Part shown: piece by piece, positions 8,788 through 17,800 of the stretch
Numbering within the stretch: the first letter of the stretch is position 1
Layout of the letters: every line of letters begins with the position of its first letter
Origin: JBFGCM01 sp041581135
Lineage (GTDB): Bacteria; Actinomycetota; Acidimicrobiia; Spongiisociales; UBA5794
DNA length: 44,243 nt
Assembly (NCBI GenBank): GCA_041581135.1
Contig: JBFGCM010000020.1
Span: 1 to 44,243 of the forward strand
Reading direction: 5' to 3'
The notes under the pieces: generated by a model
What the model was told of the DNA's origin: nothing
Databases searched by the model: none
What the model saw: the letters and a program-made list of their open reading frames with translations, nothing else
Translations under genes and position numbers: made by a program

Positions 8788-8880
8788 GTGGCCACGTTAA
8801 CGAGAGCATCAATGAGGCTTGCCCGTATGCCGATGTCCATTCCCGTGAACACGCCACGCACGTCGTATCCTGAGGAACCG

Positions 8881-9843
8881 ATGACCAAGGTAGGACTCGT
8901 CCTCGGTGGAGGGGGAATCACCGGGGCCGCCTTTCAGTTCGGGACGCTGTTCTCCCTCCGGTTGGCTACCGGGTGGAATCCCGACAGCAGCTCCGTTGTC
9001 GTCGGCACTTCCGCCGGCGCCTTCGTCGCCGCCGTGATCAGGGGCAACGCGCTCACTCTCGACACCCTCATCGGCGAAGCCCACGAACGGCACGAGGTCG
9101 CCGCCACGCTGTCGAATCGCATCTACCCCAAGTCTTCGCTCAACGGGGCCCGACGCTGGGTGCGGCGGGGTCTGCTCCCGGGACTGCGCCGACCCAACCT
9201 GGGCCTCGTGCTGGGCAGCCCGGCGCGCTTTCACACGGGAGGCATCGCGGAATGGGTCGACGATGCCATCGGCGAGGAAGCGGCTGCGGGATGGCCGGAG
9301 CAGCCGACCGTGATCGTGGCCTACCACCTCGAACGTCGCGAACGCGTGCCCTTCGGCACTGAAGATGCGCCATCGGTGCCGCTGCGGGACGCAGTGGCCG
9401 CCTCGGCCGCGGTGCCCTTCGTCTACCAGCCCGTGTCCATCGACGAGCAGTGGTACCTGGACGGCGGAGTCGCTTCGGGCACCTCTGCCGATCTCGTACT
9501 GGGAAGCCCGGAGCCACTCGACCTCGTGCTCGTCGTACCTCCTATGGCTGCTGCAGACCGCCGCCCCGGAGCTCTTTTCTACGAGGGGATCTTCGACCGG
9601 GTGGGTCGGGATGCACTCCGGGCAGAGCTGGAGCGGATTCGAGAGGAGTGGCCCGACACCGAGGTGCTCGTGCTCCGTCCCGACGAATCGGTGCTGGCGG
9701 CCATGCGACCCAACCCGCTCGCCGTCGAAAGGGCGATACCGACGTTCCTCCGGACGTTGCGGTCGATGCGCGAGGAGCTTGCCCGTCCGCACATCTGGGA
9801 CGTGCTCCAACGCCACCTGGTCACCGACCGAGCGAGGCGCTGA
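8881..9843 (+). CDS. Patatin-like phospholipase
   Basis: The 320-residue protein has the patatin Ser/Asp dyad: an oxyanion loop GGGGITG (residues 9-15), the nucleophile elbow GTSAG with Ser44, and DGG with Asp194. Patatins are lipid acyl hydrolases, and bacterial members often act on membrane phospholipids. There is no signal peptide, so it is probably cytoplasmic or peripheral. The ATG at 8881 was chosen because GAGGA lies four bases upstream and because the glycine loop must lie near the N-terminus; a longer reading frame upstream overlaps the mshD gene and is not coding. It ends six bases before the convergent DivIVA-like gene. The substrate is not known. Confidence 0.88.
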   Translation: MTKVGLVLGGGGITGAAFQFGTLFSLRLATGWNPDSSSVVVGTSAGAFVAAVIRGNALTLDTLIGEAHERHEVAATLSNRIYPKSSLNGARRWVRRGLLPGLRRPNLGLVLGSPARFHTGGIAEWVDDAIGEEAAAGWPEQPTVIVAYHLERRERVPFGTEDAPSVPLRDAVAASAAVPFVYQPVSIDEQWYLDGGVASGTSADLVLGSPEPLDLVLVVPPMAAADRRPGALFYEGIFDRVGRDALRAELERIREEWPDTEVLVLRPDESVLAAMRPNPLAVERAIPTFLRTLRSMREELARPHIWDVLQRHLVTDRARR

Positions 9844-9849
9844 CCGCCG

Positions 9850-10749
9850 CTAGTTCACTTGGCGGAGCGCGTCGAGGTACTGGCGGCGCTCTTCAGGTGT
9901 GGCGACCCGACCGGGGACGCCGAGCACCTCGCGCTGCACCTCTTCCACGACGACCGGGACAGGCTCTTCGGACTCGATCTCGGCGGTCGTCTGCTCGATG
10001 TATTCGAGTTGTGCCACGGTCAGCGTGTTCGCTCCCACCGAGACGGCAACCTCTTCATGGGGGCGGTGCACCACGTCGAAGTCCTCTGCCGTCATCGAGA
10101 GACCCTCTCTGGCACGGGGTGCAGGGCGGGACTCCTCGACCTCGGGAAACCGATCCCGGACCGCCGCCAGGTCAGCCACCGCCGACGACGCAAGCGCGCG
10201 CAGTGGTCCCTCGACTGCCTCCAGTGCGGCCCGCAGCTCTTCGATGCGGGAGCGGAGCACCCGCTCTTCGCGTTGCGAAGCCTGGGCGGCGCCGGTGGCG
10301 GCCGCCCGACTCTCGGTCATGACCTCCAGAGACTGACGGCGTGCCTCTTGGACCATGCTGCGCGCCTCGGCGGCGGCTGCCGCTCGTGTCTCCGCCGCTT
10401 CGGTCTCGGCGCACTCTCTGATCTCCGCGGTGGTGTCTTCGATGCGAGCCGCCTCCGTCTTGGCGATTCGGATCATCTGACCGGCCTCTTGGCGGGCAGC
10501 GGCGATGATCTCCCGCCGCTCCTTGGCGGCGGTCTCCATCGTCAGCGTCAGTGCCTCATCCTTCCGGGCGGCGGTGTCGACGGCGGCTTGCAGCTGGGTG
10601 ACCAGGGCATTGGCGCGACCGAGTTCGGACTCGAGCCGGTGCACGTGCTCGGCGAGGGATTCCAGATAGCGACCAACCGCTTGGGGATCGAACCCGTTGC
10701 TCATCAGTGGGAAGGTCTGGCGGGCGATCTGACCCGGTGTGAAATCCAT
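9850..10749 (-). CDS. DivIVA-domain coiled-coil protein
   Basis: The 299-residue protein starts with a DivIVA-like N-terminus (about 1-35: 'MDFTPGQIARQTFPLMSNGF' then 'DPQAVGRYLESLAEHV'), followed by a long Ala/Glu/Arg-rich coiled coil (about 35-200) and a less ordered acidic tail. DivIVA/Wag31 proteins bind curved membrane at poles and septa and recruit cell-wall machinery; in actinobacteria they guide polar growth. Whether this is the main DivIVA or a second paralogue cannot be told from the window. It has its own recognisable promoter at 10795-10824. It is convergent with the patatin gene with only six bases between the stops. Confidence 0.8.
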   Translation of the reverse strand: MDFTPGQIARQTFPLMSNGFDPQAVGRYLESLAEHVHRLESELGRANALVTQLQAAVDTAARKDEALTLTMETAAKERREIIAAARQEAGQMIRIAKTEAARIEDTTAEIRECAETEAAETRAAAAAEARSMVQEARRQSLEVMTESRAAATGAAQASQREERVLRSRIEELRAALEAVEGPLRALASSAVADLAAVRDRFPEVEESRPAPRAREGLSMTAEDFDVVHRPHEEVAVSVGANTLTVAQLEYIEQTTAEIESEEPVPVVVEEVQREVLGVPGRVATPEERRQYLDALRQVN

Positions 10750-10794
10750 CGTTGCGCCTCGTGTGGTCTACCCCTCCCCTCCGGAACCACGGGC

Positions 10795-10824
10795 AGTATA
10801 TGGGGAGCCACTATGGGTAGTCAA
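10795..10824 (-). promoter_or_regulatory. Sigma-70-type promoter of the DivIVA-like gene
   Basis: On the minus strand TTGACT (10819-10824) and TATACT (10795-10800) are separated by 18 bases, each matching the vegetative consensus at five of six positions. Transcription would begin near 10788, about 38 bases before the ATG at 10749; a GAGG motif precedes the ATG by seven bases. Confidence 0.65.
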
Positions 10825-10832
10825 CAGTCGAT

Positions 10833-11144
10833 TCACCACAGCGCCTGCAGGATCCAGATCGCCACCATGCCCACCACGAGGGTGATCACCACGTTCTTGG
10901 TGCGCCAGGCGACGATCCCGGCGACGGCGAGCGCCACCGTCTCGGGAGACACCTCCAGCCCGGCGACGCCCTCCGTGCCCACCACGAGGCTCGCCACCAG
11001 CGCCGAGAGCACCGCCGGGCCCACGTTGCGCATCGCCTTCAGCAACACAGGGGGCAGCGTGCGGTCAGCCAGCGTGAGGATGAACGACGCTCGCGTGAGG
11101 TAGGTACCCAGTCCGACGATGAGCGTGACGACGAAGGCGGTCAT
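10833..11144 (-). CDS. azlD: AzlD-type branched-chain amino acid transport subunit
   Basis: AzlD is the small partner of AzlC in a two-component exporter of branched-chain amino acids. The 103-residue protein is almost wholly membrane-embedded, with about four helices, and carries the family pattern 'GLGTYLTRASF' near the N-terminus and 'RTKNVVITLVVGM' near the end. The ATG at 11144 overlaps the azlC stop (ATGA), so translation is coupled. The substrate is taken from the family and not shown here. Confidence 0.88.
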   Translation of the reverse strand: MTAFVVTLIVGLGTYLTRASFILTLADRTLPPVLLKAMRNVGPAVLSALVASLVVGTEGVAGLEVSPETVALAVAGIVAWRTKNVVITLVVGMVAIWILQALW

Positions 11145-11851
11145 GGTTCGGTCCGCTCTCCCACCACCTCGGGCTGCTCCCGATCGACCAGCACGCCGCC
11201 GATGACGCCGACCAGCGCGCCCACCAGCAGCCCGCTGCGATTGGGCAGCCCGGCGAACAGCATGGTGGCGGCGAACCCCACCAGTGCCGCCACCACTGCC
11301 GGGCGCCGTGTGGTGCCGATGACAACCAACCCCAGGAAGAGGATCGGCACGGCGAAGTCCAGCGACCACGACTCGGGAACGGTGGCGCCGAGCAGGATGC
11401 CGGTGCCGGTGGTGATCTGCCACTTCACCCAGAAGAACGCCCCGGCCCCCAAGAAGTACGCCCGGAACCCGACCGGATCCTCCAGGCGCTTGTCGTTGAG
11501 CATGACGAGCGCGAACGTCTGATCGATGAGCACGTAGGGAGCCAGCCACCGGAACCACTTGGGCTGCGCCTTGAAACCCGGTGCCAGTGCCATGGAGTAC
11601 ATGAAGTGCCGCGCATTCACCACGAGGCCGCCGACAGCGGCGGCGACTGCGGTGCCGGTGCCGAGGAGCGTCACCACGGTGAGCTGGGCGGCGCCACCGA
11701 AGATGAAGCTCGATCCCAGCCAGCCGATGAGGTTCGGTACCTCAGGGGTCTCGGCGATGATCACACCCAGTACCAGGCCGAACGGAATCGCCGGCACCGC
11801 GAGCGGCAACGCTTCTCTGATGCCGGTGAGGGTGGCGGTGCGGCGAGACAT
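11141..11851 (-). CDS. azlC: AzlC-type branched-chain amino acid permease
   Basis: The 236-residue integral membrane protein has the AzlC/YgaZ pattern: 'GIREALPLAVPAIPFGLVLG' at the N-terminus, 'FGGAAQLTVVTLLG' and 'VVNARHFMYSMALAP' (the conserved NxRH segment) in the first half, and further hydrophobic helices to about residue 210. Together with AzlD it should form an amino-acid exporter. It is divergent from the metallopeptidase-like gene at 11941 across 89 bases. That gap holds a small inverted repeat, TTGGA (11872-11876) and TCCAA (11885-11889), which I can only note. Confidence 0.9.
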   Translation of the reverse strand: MSRRTATLTGIREALPLAVPAIPFGLVLGVIIAETPEVPNLIGWLGSSFIFGGAAQLTVVTLLGTGTAVAAAVGGLVVNARHFMYSMALAPGFKAQPKWFRWLAPYVLIDQTFALVMLNDKRLEDPVGFRAYFLGAGAFFWVKWQITTGTGILLGATVPESWSLDFAVPILFLGLVVIGTTRRPAVVAALVGFAATMLFAGLPNRSGLLVGALVGVIGGVLVDREQPEVVGERTEP

Positions 11852-11940
11852 GAGCCGACCATCCTGGCGCGTTGGAGCAGGGGGTCCAAGGGCGAGAAAT
11901 GTGCCGCGGTCTAGCGTAGGATGCGCGCAGAGGGCAGTCT

Positions 11941-13083
11941 TTGAGCGCAGGCATGAACGCAGATCCGGCGTTTCTCAGTCAAGCACGACGCTTGGCGCGC
12001 GACCTCGAATCGCTCCTCGCGATGATCCACGATCCCGCTCTTGGTGGTTTGGGGCAGCGCGTGATCGACCGTCTTGGGCAGCGGATCCGGTCGGCGAGAG
12101 ACGACGCGATCGCACTCCTCGACCAGACCGCCGTCGACTCCCGGTGGACGAGCCTCAACCGGCAGAAGCGTGCATCGCAGGAGATCATCGACGAGACCAA
12201 CGAGTTGATCCACGGCGTGCTGTTGCGGCTCGCCGGGCTCGACGGTGGCATCGCCAGCATCGCCGATGTTCTCATCAGCGATCTCGCGGCCCGAACCGAC
12301 ACCCGCTGGTCACGACTCACGATTTTCGGCGACGAAGACCACACGACTCCGACCACCGAGATCGTGCGTATGAGGTTCCCGTCGGTCAGTGTCTGGTCGC
12401 TCCCCAACGTGGCTCACGAGTTCGGCCACTCCCTGGTGGACCTGCTCAACGACATCGACGGTCGAGACCGGCCTCGGCCCATCAAGCACTACTTGGACCG
12501 GTTGGACGGACCGGAGCCTCCTGTGCCGGTCGCTCGACCCCATGCCGAGGAGCTCTTCTGTGACCTCTTCGCCCTCTACGCGATGGGCCCAGCCGTTGCG
12601 CTCAGCCTCGCGACCTATGAGCTGAACCCCGAGTACCCCCATGAGGCGAGTGACAGTCATCCATCCGCGGCAGACCGGTTTCATTTCCTCTCGATGGCAG
12701 TCGACCGGCTGGGCCGGCACGGCAGTGCGGTGAACCGCTACGGATCGATCGGGCAGCGACTCGCAGAGTGGTGGACGGCCGCATTGCGGGCCACCGGCCA
12801 GAAGGCCGAACCGGCATCGGAGGCGCTCGAAACACTCCTGGACGACCTGCTCGATCTCATCCGACGCCATGGCGGGCCACAGACGGCCTACGACTCGTTC
12901 GACCGGGCGCAACAGCTCGACGCGCACTGGGATGCCGGTCTCGGCGACCAGTCGATCGCCGACGTCGTGAATGCCGCATGGTTGCGGCGACTGCGCCTGC
13001 CCTCTTCGAATTGGCTAGAACTAGAGGCAGAAGCCCTGGAGCGAGCGCGCCAGGCCGCATTCCACTCGACGCCGGAGGGTTGA
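11941..13083 (+). CDS. Zinc metallopeptidase-like protein (HEFGH), first gene of cassette
   Basis: The 380-residue protein has a helical N-terminal part (about 1-120), then 'IVRMRFPSVSVWSLPNVAHEFGH' split around the zinc-binding HEFGH (residues 159-163). About 40 residues later comes 'HAEELFCDLFALYAMGPA' with Glu203/Glu204 and Asp208, which fits the third zinc ligand of gluzincins such as M48. A further 'SHPSAADRF' segment and a helical C-terminus ending 'VVNAAWLRRLRL' follow. There is no signal peptide, so it is likely cytoplasmic. A TTG at 11941 was chosen because AGGG lies six bases upstream; an ATG at 11953 has no well-placed site. The next gene starts within its stop codon and encodes a paralogue without the zinc motif. 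I do not recognise a named family. Confidence 0.78.
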   Translation: MSAGMNADPAFLSQARRLARDLESLLAMIHDPALGGLGQRVIDRLGQRIRSARDDAIALLDQTAVDSRWTSLNRQKRASQEIIDETNELIHGVLLRLAGLDGGIASIADVLISDLAARTDTRWSRLTIFGDEDHTTPTTEIVRMRFPSVSVWSLPNVAHEFGHSLVDLLNDIDGRDRPRPIKHYLDRLDGPEPPVPVARPHAEELFCDLFALYAMGPAVALSLATYELNPEYPHEASDSHPSAADRFHFLSMAVDRLGRHGSAVNRYGSIGQRLAEWWTAALRATGQKAEPASEALETLLDDLLDLIRRHGGPQTAYDSFDRAQQLDAHWDAGLGDQSIADVVNAAWLRRLRLPSSNWLELEAEALERARQAAFHSTPEG

Positions 13084-14840
13084 TGGACACGCTCATCCTG
13101 CGCATGCGAGCAGACACGCTGAAGGCGAACCTCGACGAGGTCGTCCACGTCGTCGAGTTCCTCAAGGGGCGCACCAGGCATCTCACCGAGCTTCGCGAAG
13201 CGAGCAACGCATTGCAGGCCAAGATTGCCGAATGTCATGACGGGCTCAAGCACGCCAAGCGGACGGTAGAGGACATTCCGCTGTCCGGAGATTCGGCGCT
13301 GGAGAAACAGAAGGCGGCACTCGACAAGTTCAAGCTGACAAAGGGCCACCTCGACGAGGCGGCAACGCAGCTGGCGGACCTGACGGCGAGCTTCACCCAG
13401 CTCTCCCGCCGCCCCATGCGCATCGCCAAGAACGTCACGGGAACGCTGCGGCGAACTCTCGCCAACGAAGCTCGCGGACTCCTCGACGCGCTCACAGAGG
13501 TGTACCGGAAGATCGAAGCTGCCGAGCAGCCCGGCACGGACGACGACGAGCAACGAGACCTCATCCGGCAGGCGTGGTCGACCCTGAGCGACGTCGAGGC
13601 CCGGCTGCCCGAGTTGTTCTCCGAGTATGTCGAGTTCCTGGGCGGGCTTGCCCTGAGAGATGCGGGACGCGACGCAGGGATCTGCCGCGTCGTGGACAAG
13701 CTGATGACCGGATACGACCGCGAAGTCGATCAGAACCCCTGGCGCTCGTTGTCGATCCCGGGCTTCCAAGAACGCATCTCGGTCGACAAGACCAACATCA
13801 TCCGACTCGGCTTCACCGACTGGTCGCTCGGCGACGACTTCTCACATCCGGCGTTCTGGTCGATCCCACTCACGGCCCATCAGTTCGGTCTGCTCCTCGC
13901 CAGCAACGACAGCCTGCCCGACTACGTCGACATCGCGATGCTCCCCGAATGGCTTCGCCACGATCACGGCACCATCCTCGCCGATGCGTTCGCCACCTAC
14001 ACACTTGGTCTGGCGTACGGCTGCGCCGAGATCCTCCTCCGGCTCGACCCGCTGCAAGCGCCGGCGAGGCCGGGGCCGCAACCGGTCGGTATCGGTGTGG
14101 AGCAACCTGCACGCAGGGCGGATCACGCCGGTCTGCGGTCTGCGCAGATCCGAGCCGCCATCGTTCGGGAGATGCTCGAACACCTGGCGAATGTCGACAA
14201 CGATTACGCCAACGGCGTGCTGCGGCTCACCGAGCTGTGGGACGAGGCTCTCAGCCTCGCCGGCCCTGACGATGACCCGGTGGCACCGGTTCCCGCCAAC
14301 GACGAAGAAGCCGAACAGCTGGCCCGGTTCGTGGAGGGGTTGCGCCGGTTCTTCGACTTCGTGTCCAACCGCGAGACCGACTTCGCCTACACCGCAGAGA
14401 TGTACGGCCGTGTCCTCGATTGGCGGCGGGCGCTGAGCGAGAACGACCTCGCCTCGATCTCGGTACATCAGCCCGCCGAACCCGGAGACATGCTGGACGA
14501 AGAGGAGTACGTGGAAACCCGGCGCAGCGCGACCTTCGACAACCTGCGCCACCTCCTCAATGCCTCGTGGGTGGCACGGTTGTTCGAACCAGCAAGAACG
14601 GAGACGATTCAGCGCAATGCCTGGCAGCTGTGGCAGAAGATGACGGGGGAAGATCGTGCATCGACGGAGCCCACGCTCCGCGGCATGGGCGGACTGGCCG
14701 AAGCGATCGCCGCACCCGACGACGCAACACTCCGGGAGCCCACGACTCGAACGGCGCCGCGCGGTCAGCTCGACAAGGCATCGAAGGCGCCGGCACCGCG
14801 GGACCCGAAGCCGTCGACGCGCGCCGGCGGGGTCAAGTGA
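13083..14840 (+). CDS. Degenerate metallopeptidase paralogue (zinc motif lost)
   Basis: The 585-residue protein begins MDTLILRMRADTLKANL with an extended helical region, probably coiled coil (about 10-180). Its centre aligns by eye with the preceding gene: 'NIIRLGF', then 'FWSIPLTAHQFGLLL' where the upstream protein has 'VWSLPNVAHEFGHSL', then 'ADAFATYTLGLAYG' where the other has 'CDLFALYAMGPAVA'. The HEFGH motif has become HQFGL (residues 266-270) and the distal glutamate is absent, so zinc catalysis is unlikely. Both proteins share a late 'LLNASWVARLF' type segment. The C-terminal ~70 residues are Pro/Arg/Lys-rich and probably disordered. A GGAGG site precedes the ATG, which overlaps the upstream stop by one base. 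It looks like an inactive partner subunit. Confidence 0.75.
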   Translation: MDTLILRMRADTLKANLDEVVHVVEFLKGRTRHLTELREASNALQAKIAECHDGLKHAKRTVEDIPLSGDSALEKQKAALDKFKLTKGHLDEAATQLADLTASFTQLSRRPMRIAKNVTGTLRRTLANEARGLLDALTEVYRKIEAAEQPGTDDDEQRDLIRQAWSTLSDVEARLPELFSEYVEFLGGLALRDAGRDAGICRVVDKLMTGYDREVDQNPWRSLSIPGFQERISVDKTNIIRLGFTDWSLGDDFSHPAFWSIPLTAHQFGLLLASNDSLPDYVDIAMLPEWLRHDHGTILADAFATYTLGLAYGCAEILLRLDPLQAPARPGPQPVGIGVEQPARRADHAGLRSAQIRAAIVREMLEHLANVDNDYANGVLRLTELWDEALSLAGPDDDPVAPVPANDEEAEQLARFVEGLRRFFDFVSNRETDFAYTAEMYGRVLDWRRALSENDLASISVHQPAEPGDMLDEEEYVETRRSATFDNLRHLLNASWVARLFEPARTETIQRNAWQLWQKMTGEDRASTEPTLRGMGGLAEAIAAPDDATLREPTTRTAPRGQLDKASKAPAPRDPKPSTRAGGVK

Positions 14841-14850
14841 GGAGGAAGCG

Positions 14851-17800
14851 ATGACGTCGCGGGGACATGGAGCCAGCCGGTTTCGCTCATCCGCCCGCGT
14901 CGGGCGCGACCCCGAGCTGATCGATGCGGCGCTGCACGCCGCCCGCCGCTTCTACCGGCTGCGGGACTTCCGAGCCGCCTTCGACGAACTGCGTCCGGCG
15001 CTGAGCGCAGGCCAGTTGGATCCGACAGCGCCGTCGTCGCCCGACCTCGTCGCCGCGTACGCACAGGCATTCAGCCTGTCCGCCGTGATTCTGTGGAGCA
15101 CGGGTCAGCGCGAAGACGCCCTCGGCGAAGCCGAAAGGGCGCTGGAGCGATTCGCTGCCGTGGATCGTGACGAACTCACGAACCTCCAGCGCGGGGACTA
15201 CGGCGTAGCAATGTCGATCATGGAGCGCCATGACGAAGCCCGCCGTCTCTTGGAACCGGTCGCCGCCACCGGAAACGCCACCCCGGAGGTCTATCGCCAT
15301 CTGGGACTCAGCCTGGCGGCGCTCGGAGATCGGGCAGGCGCCCAGCAGCAACTGGAAGACGCCTTGGCGCGAGCCCCGCGCGACGTTGACGCCAGGCGTG
15401 CACTCGCCGAACTGGAGAGCGAGAACACCGGTTCAGCTGCCGAATCCCTCGTGCGGGCTGCGGAGCTGGTGCTGGGGCGAGATCCTGCCGAGGCGCTCGA
15501 TCTGGCCGACCGGGCGCTGACCCTGGAACCCGATTTCACCTACGCGGAGACCGTGCGCGCCCAGGCGCTCGTCGCACTCGGCAGGTTCGACGAGGCAGTC
15601 GGTGCGGCGGAACTTGCCCGCGACGCCGACGATCGAGACTTCGGCACGTGGTTGACGCTCGGCCAGGCGTACCGGGCCGCAGGAGATCCCAACGCCGAGC
15701 CCACCCTGCAGCGGGCCCTGGAGCTGGCGAACGACGAGCCATACATCAGCCCGGACGATATCGCCGCGATCATCGGTGAGCTGGCACAAACCGCCGCTCA
15801 GCAAGGCGACTTCGATGGAGCGCTCGCCCGACTGGACCAGGGCCTGGCCATGGCCACGGGCGACATTCGCTACCGCCTCAGCGACGCTGCCGAAGGCGCG
15901 CTGGAGATGACCAAGGCGAGCGTGCTGAACGCACAGGGTGAGTTCAAGGTGGCCAGGGTGTCGGCGATCCGAGCCATCTCGCTCCTCGACAGCGAGTCAC
16001 CAGAGCAGGCGTACGCCTACGCGGTGCTGGGCACGTCGTTGCGGATGCTCGGCGAGTTCGACGATGCGGTCTCTCACTTGCGACGCGCCCTCTCGCTGAA
16101 CCCGTCTCTGGTCTGGGCCCACGCCGATCTTGGCGAAGCACTACGCGGAAGGGGCGATTTCACCGAGGCAATAGACGAGTACGGCGCCTACCTGGCGAAG
16201 GTCGGCGACGAAGCATGGATCTACCGCTCGCTGGCGACCAGCCTCGCCGGCCTCGGCGACCTGGCGGGTGCCGTGGAACCGCTCGAACGCTCCATCGAGC
16301 TAGACGGCGCCGATCCTCTCACCTGGGAGATGCGTGGTCGATTGCTGGCGAACATGCACCCCGAGGAGGCGGTCGCATCGTTCGAGCGAGCCATGGAGCT
16401 GGATCCGGCAGGCTTCGGCGCCTACGACGGGTATGCAGAGGCGCTCCGTCTGGCGGGCAGGTTCGAGGAGGCACTGGCCGCCATCGAACGAGCGCTCGAT
16501 CCGTGGAACCCGAGTAGCTGGGCGCTGGCCACCCGCGGCCAGATCCGCATCGGGCTCGGCCAACGAGATGCCGGGGTCGAAGACATCCTCCAGGCACTGT
16601 CGCGCCCGGACGCAGACGTCCCTTGGGCGCATCGCGACCTCGGCGACGCCTACCTGACGAGCGGCGAATCCGAGTCGGCGCTCGAGCATTACGACACCTT
16701 CCTGGCCACGTACCCCGACGACGTCAGCGCGCGGCTGGGTCGCATTCGTGCTCGCATCCAGGTCGGTCCCATCCCGGAGATCGCAGAGGAGATCGTCGCC
16801 GAGATCGACACACTCGACGATCCCATCCGCATGTCGATCGGCTACTCCGAGTTGGGCAATCAGGCTCGGTTGGCGGGCGAGTACGAAGAGGCCCTTCGCT
16901 ACCTCGATCGAGCGCTGTCGCTCGACCCGGACGCATGGACCCTCGGCACGAAGGCGAGGACCCTGCTCGCCCAGGGTGAGATCGAGCATGCCCTCGCCGC
17001 CTACCAAGAGGCGGTGGCCTTCGACGACGCCGCCGAGTGGGTCCACGCCGAGTACGGCGAGCAACTCCGCCTCAAGGGTGAGTTCGAAGCAGCGCTGGAG
17101 CACCTGGATCGCGGCGTGGAGCTCAACCCCGAGTATGCGTGGGGGTTTGCCGCGCGCGCCTCCGCTCACCGCGACATGGGCAATCCCGGCCTCGCCATCG
17201 ACGACCTCGACCGGGCAATCGAACTCGATCCCCAGTACGGATGGGCCTTCAGCGAGCGGGGCAAGCTCAAGCTACGGCTGGGCCACGACGCCGACGGCGA
17301 AGCCGACATCGACGCCTCGCTGGCCCTGCTGGACACGGCCACCCTCAACGATCTCGGTTTCGAGTATCTCGACTCGAGGCCGGGGCTGGCGATCAGGATC
17401 TTCGACCGAGCCCTCGCCCGCTCCGACGCCACCGTCGACACGTTCCGGGGCAAGGCGTTCGCCTTGGCCGGTCAAGAGGAGATCGAGCTGGCGACGCAGA
17501 TCCTCGAAGGCGAGCTGGACAAGGATTCCAACGAAGCGGTCTGGAGCACACTGCATGTGGATCTCGGTCGGATCTACCTGCTGTCGAAGGACTATCTAGC
17601 GGCAGCCAAGGCGCTCGGGAAGGCTTCAGAGCGACCGGACGATCCGTGGTTCCTCACCAACGCCGCGATCCTCCTCCTCGCCTGCGGTCTGATCGAGCAA
17701 TCCGAGCCGCTGATCCGGCGGGCGGTGGACGTGGACAGCACCAACGCCCACGCCCACCAGCTCCTCGGCACGGTGCACGAGCATGCCGGCGAAGATCGCG

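Noticed and set aside
11852..11940. Clear promoter for the peptidase cassette
   Set aside because: Several weak -10-like and -35-like hexamers exist (TAGGAT, TTGGAG), but none pairs well at the right spacing, so none is called.
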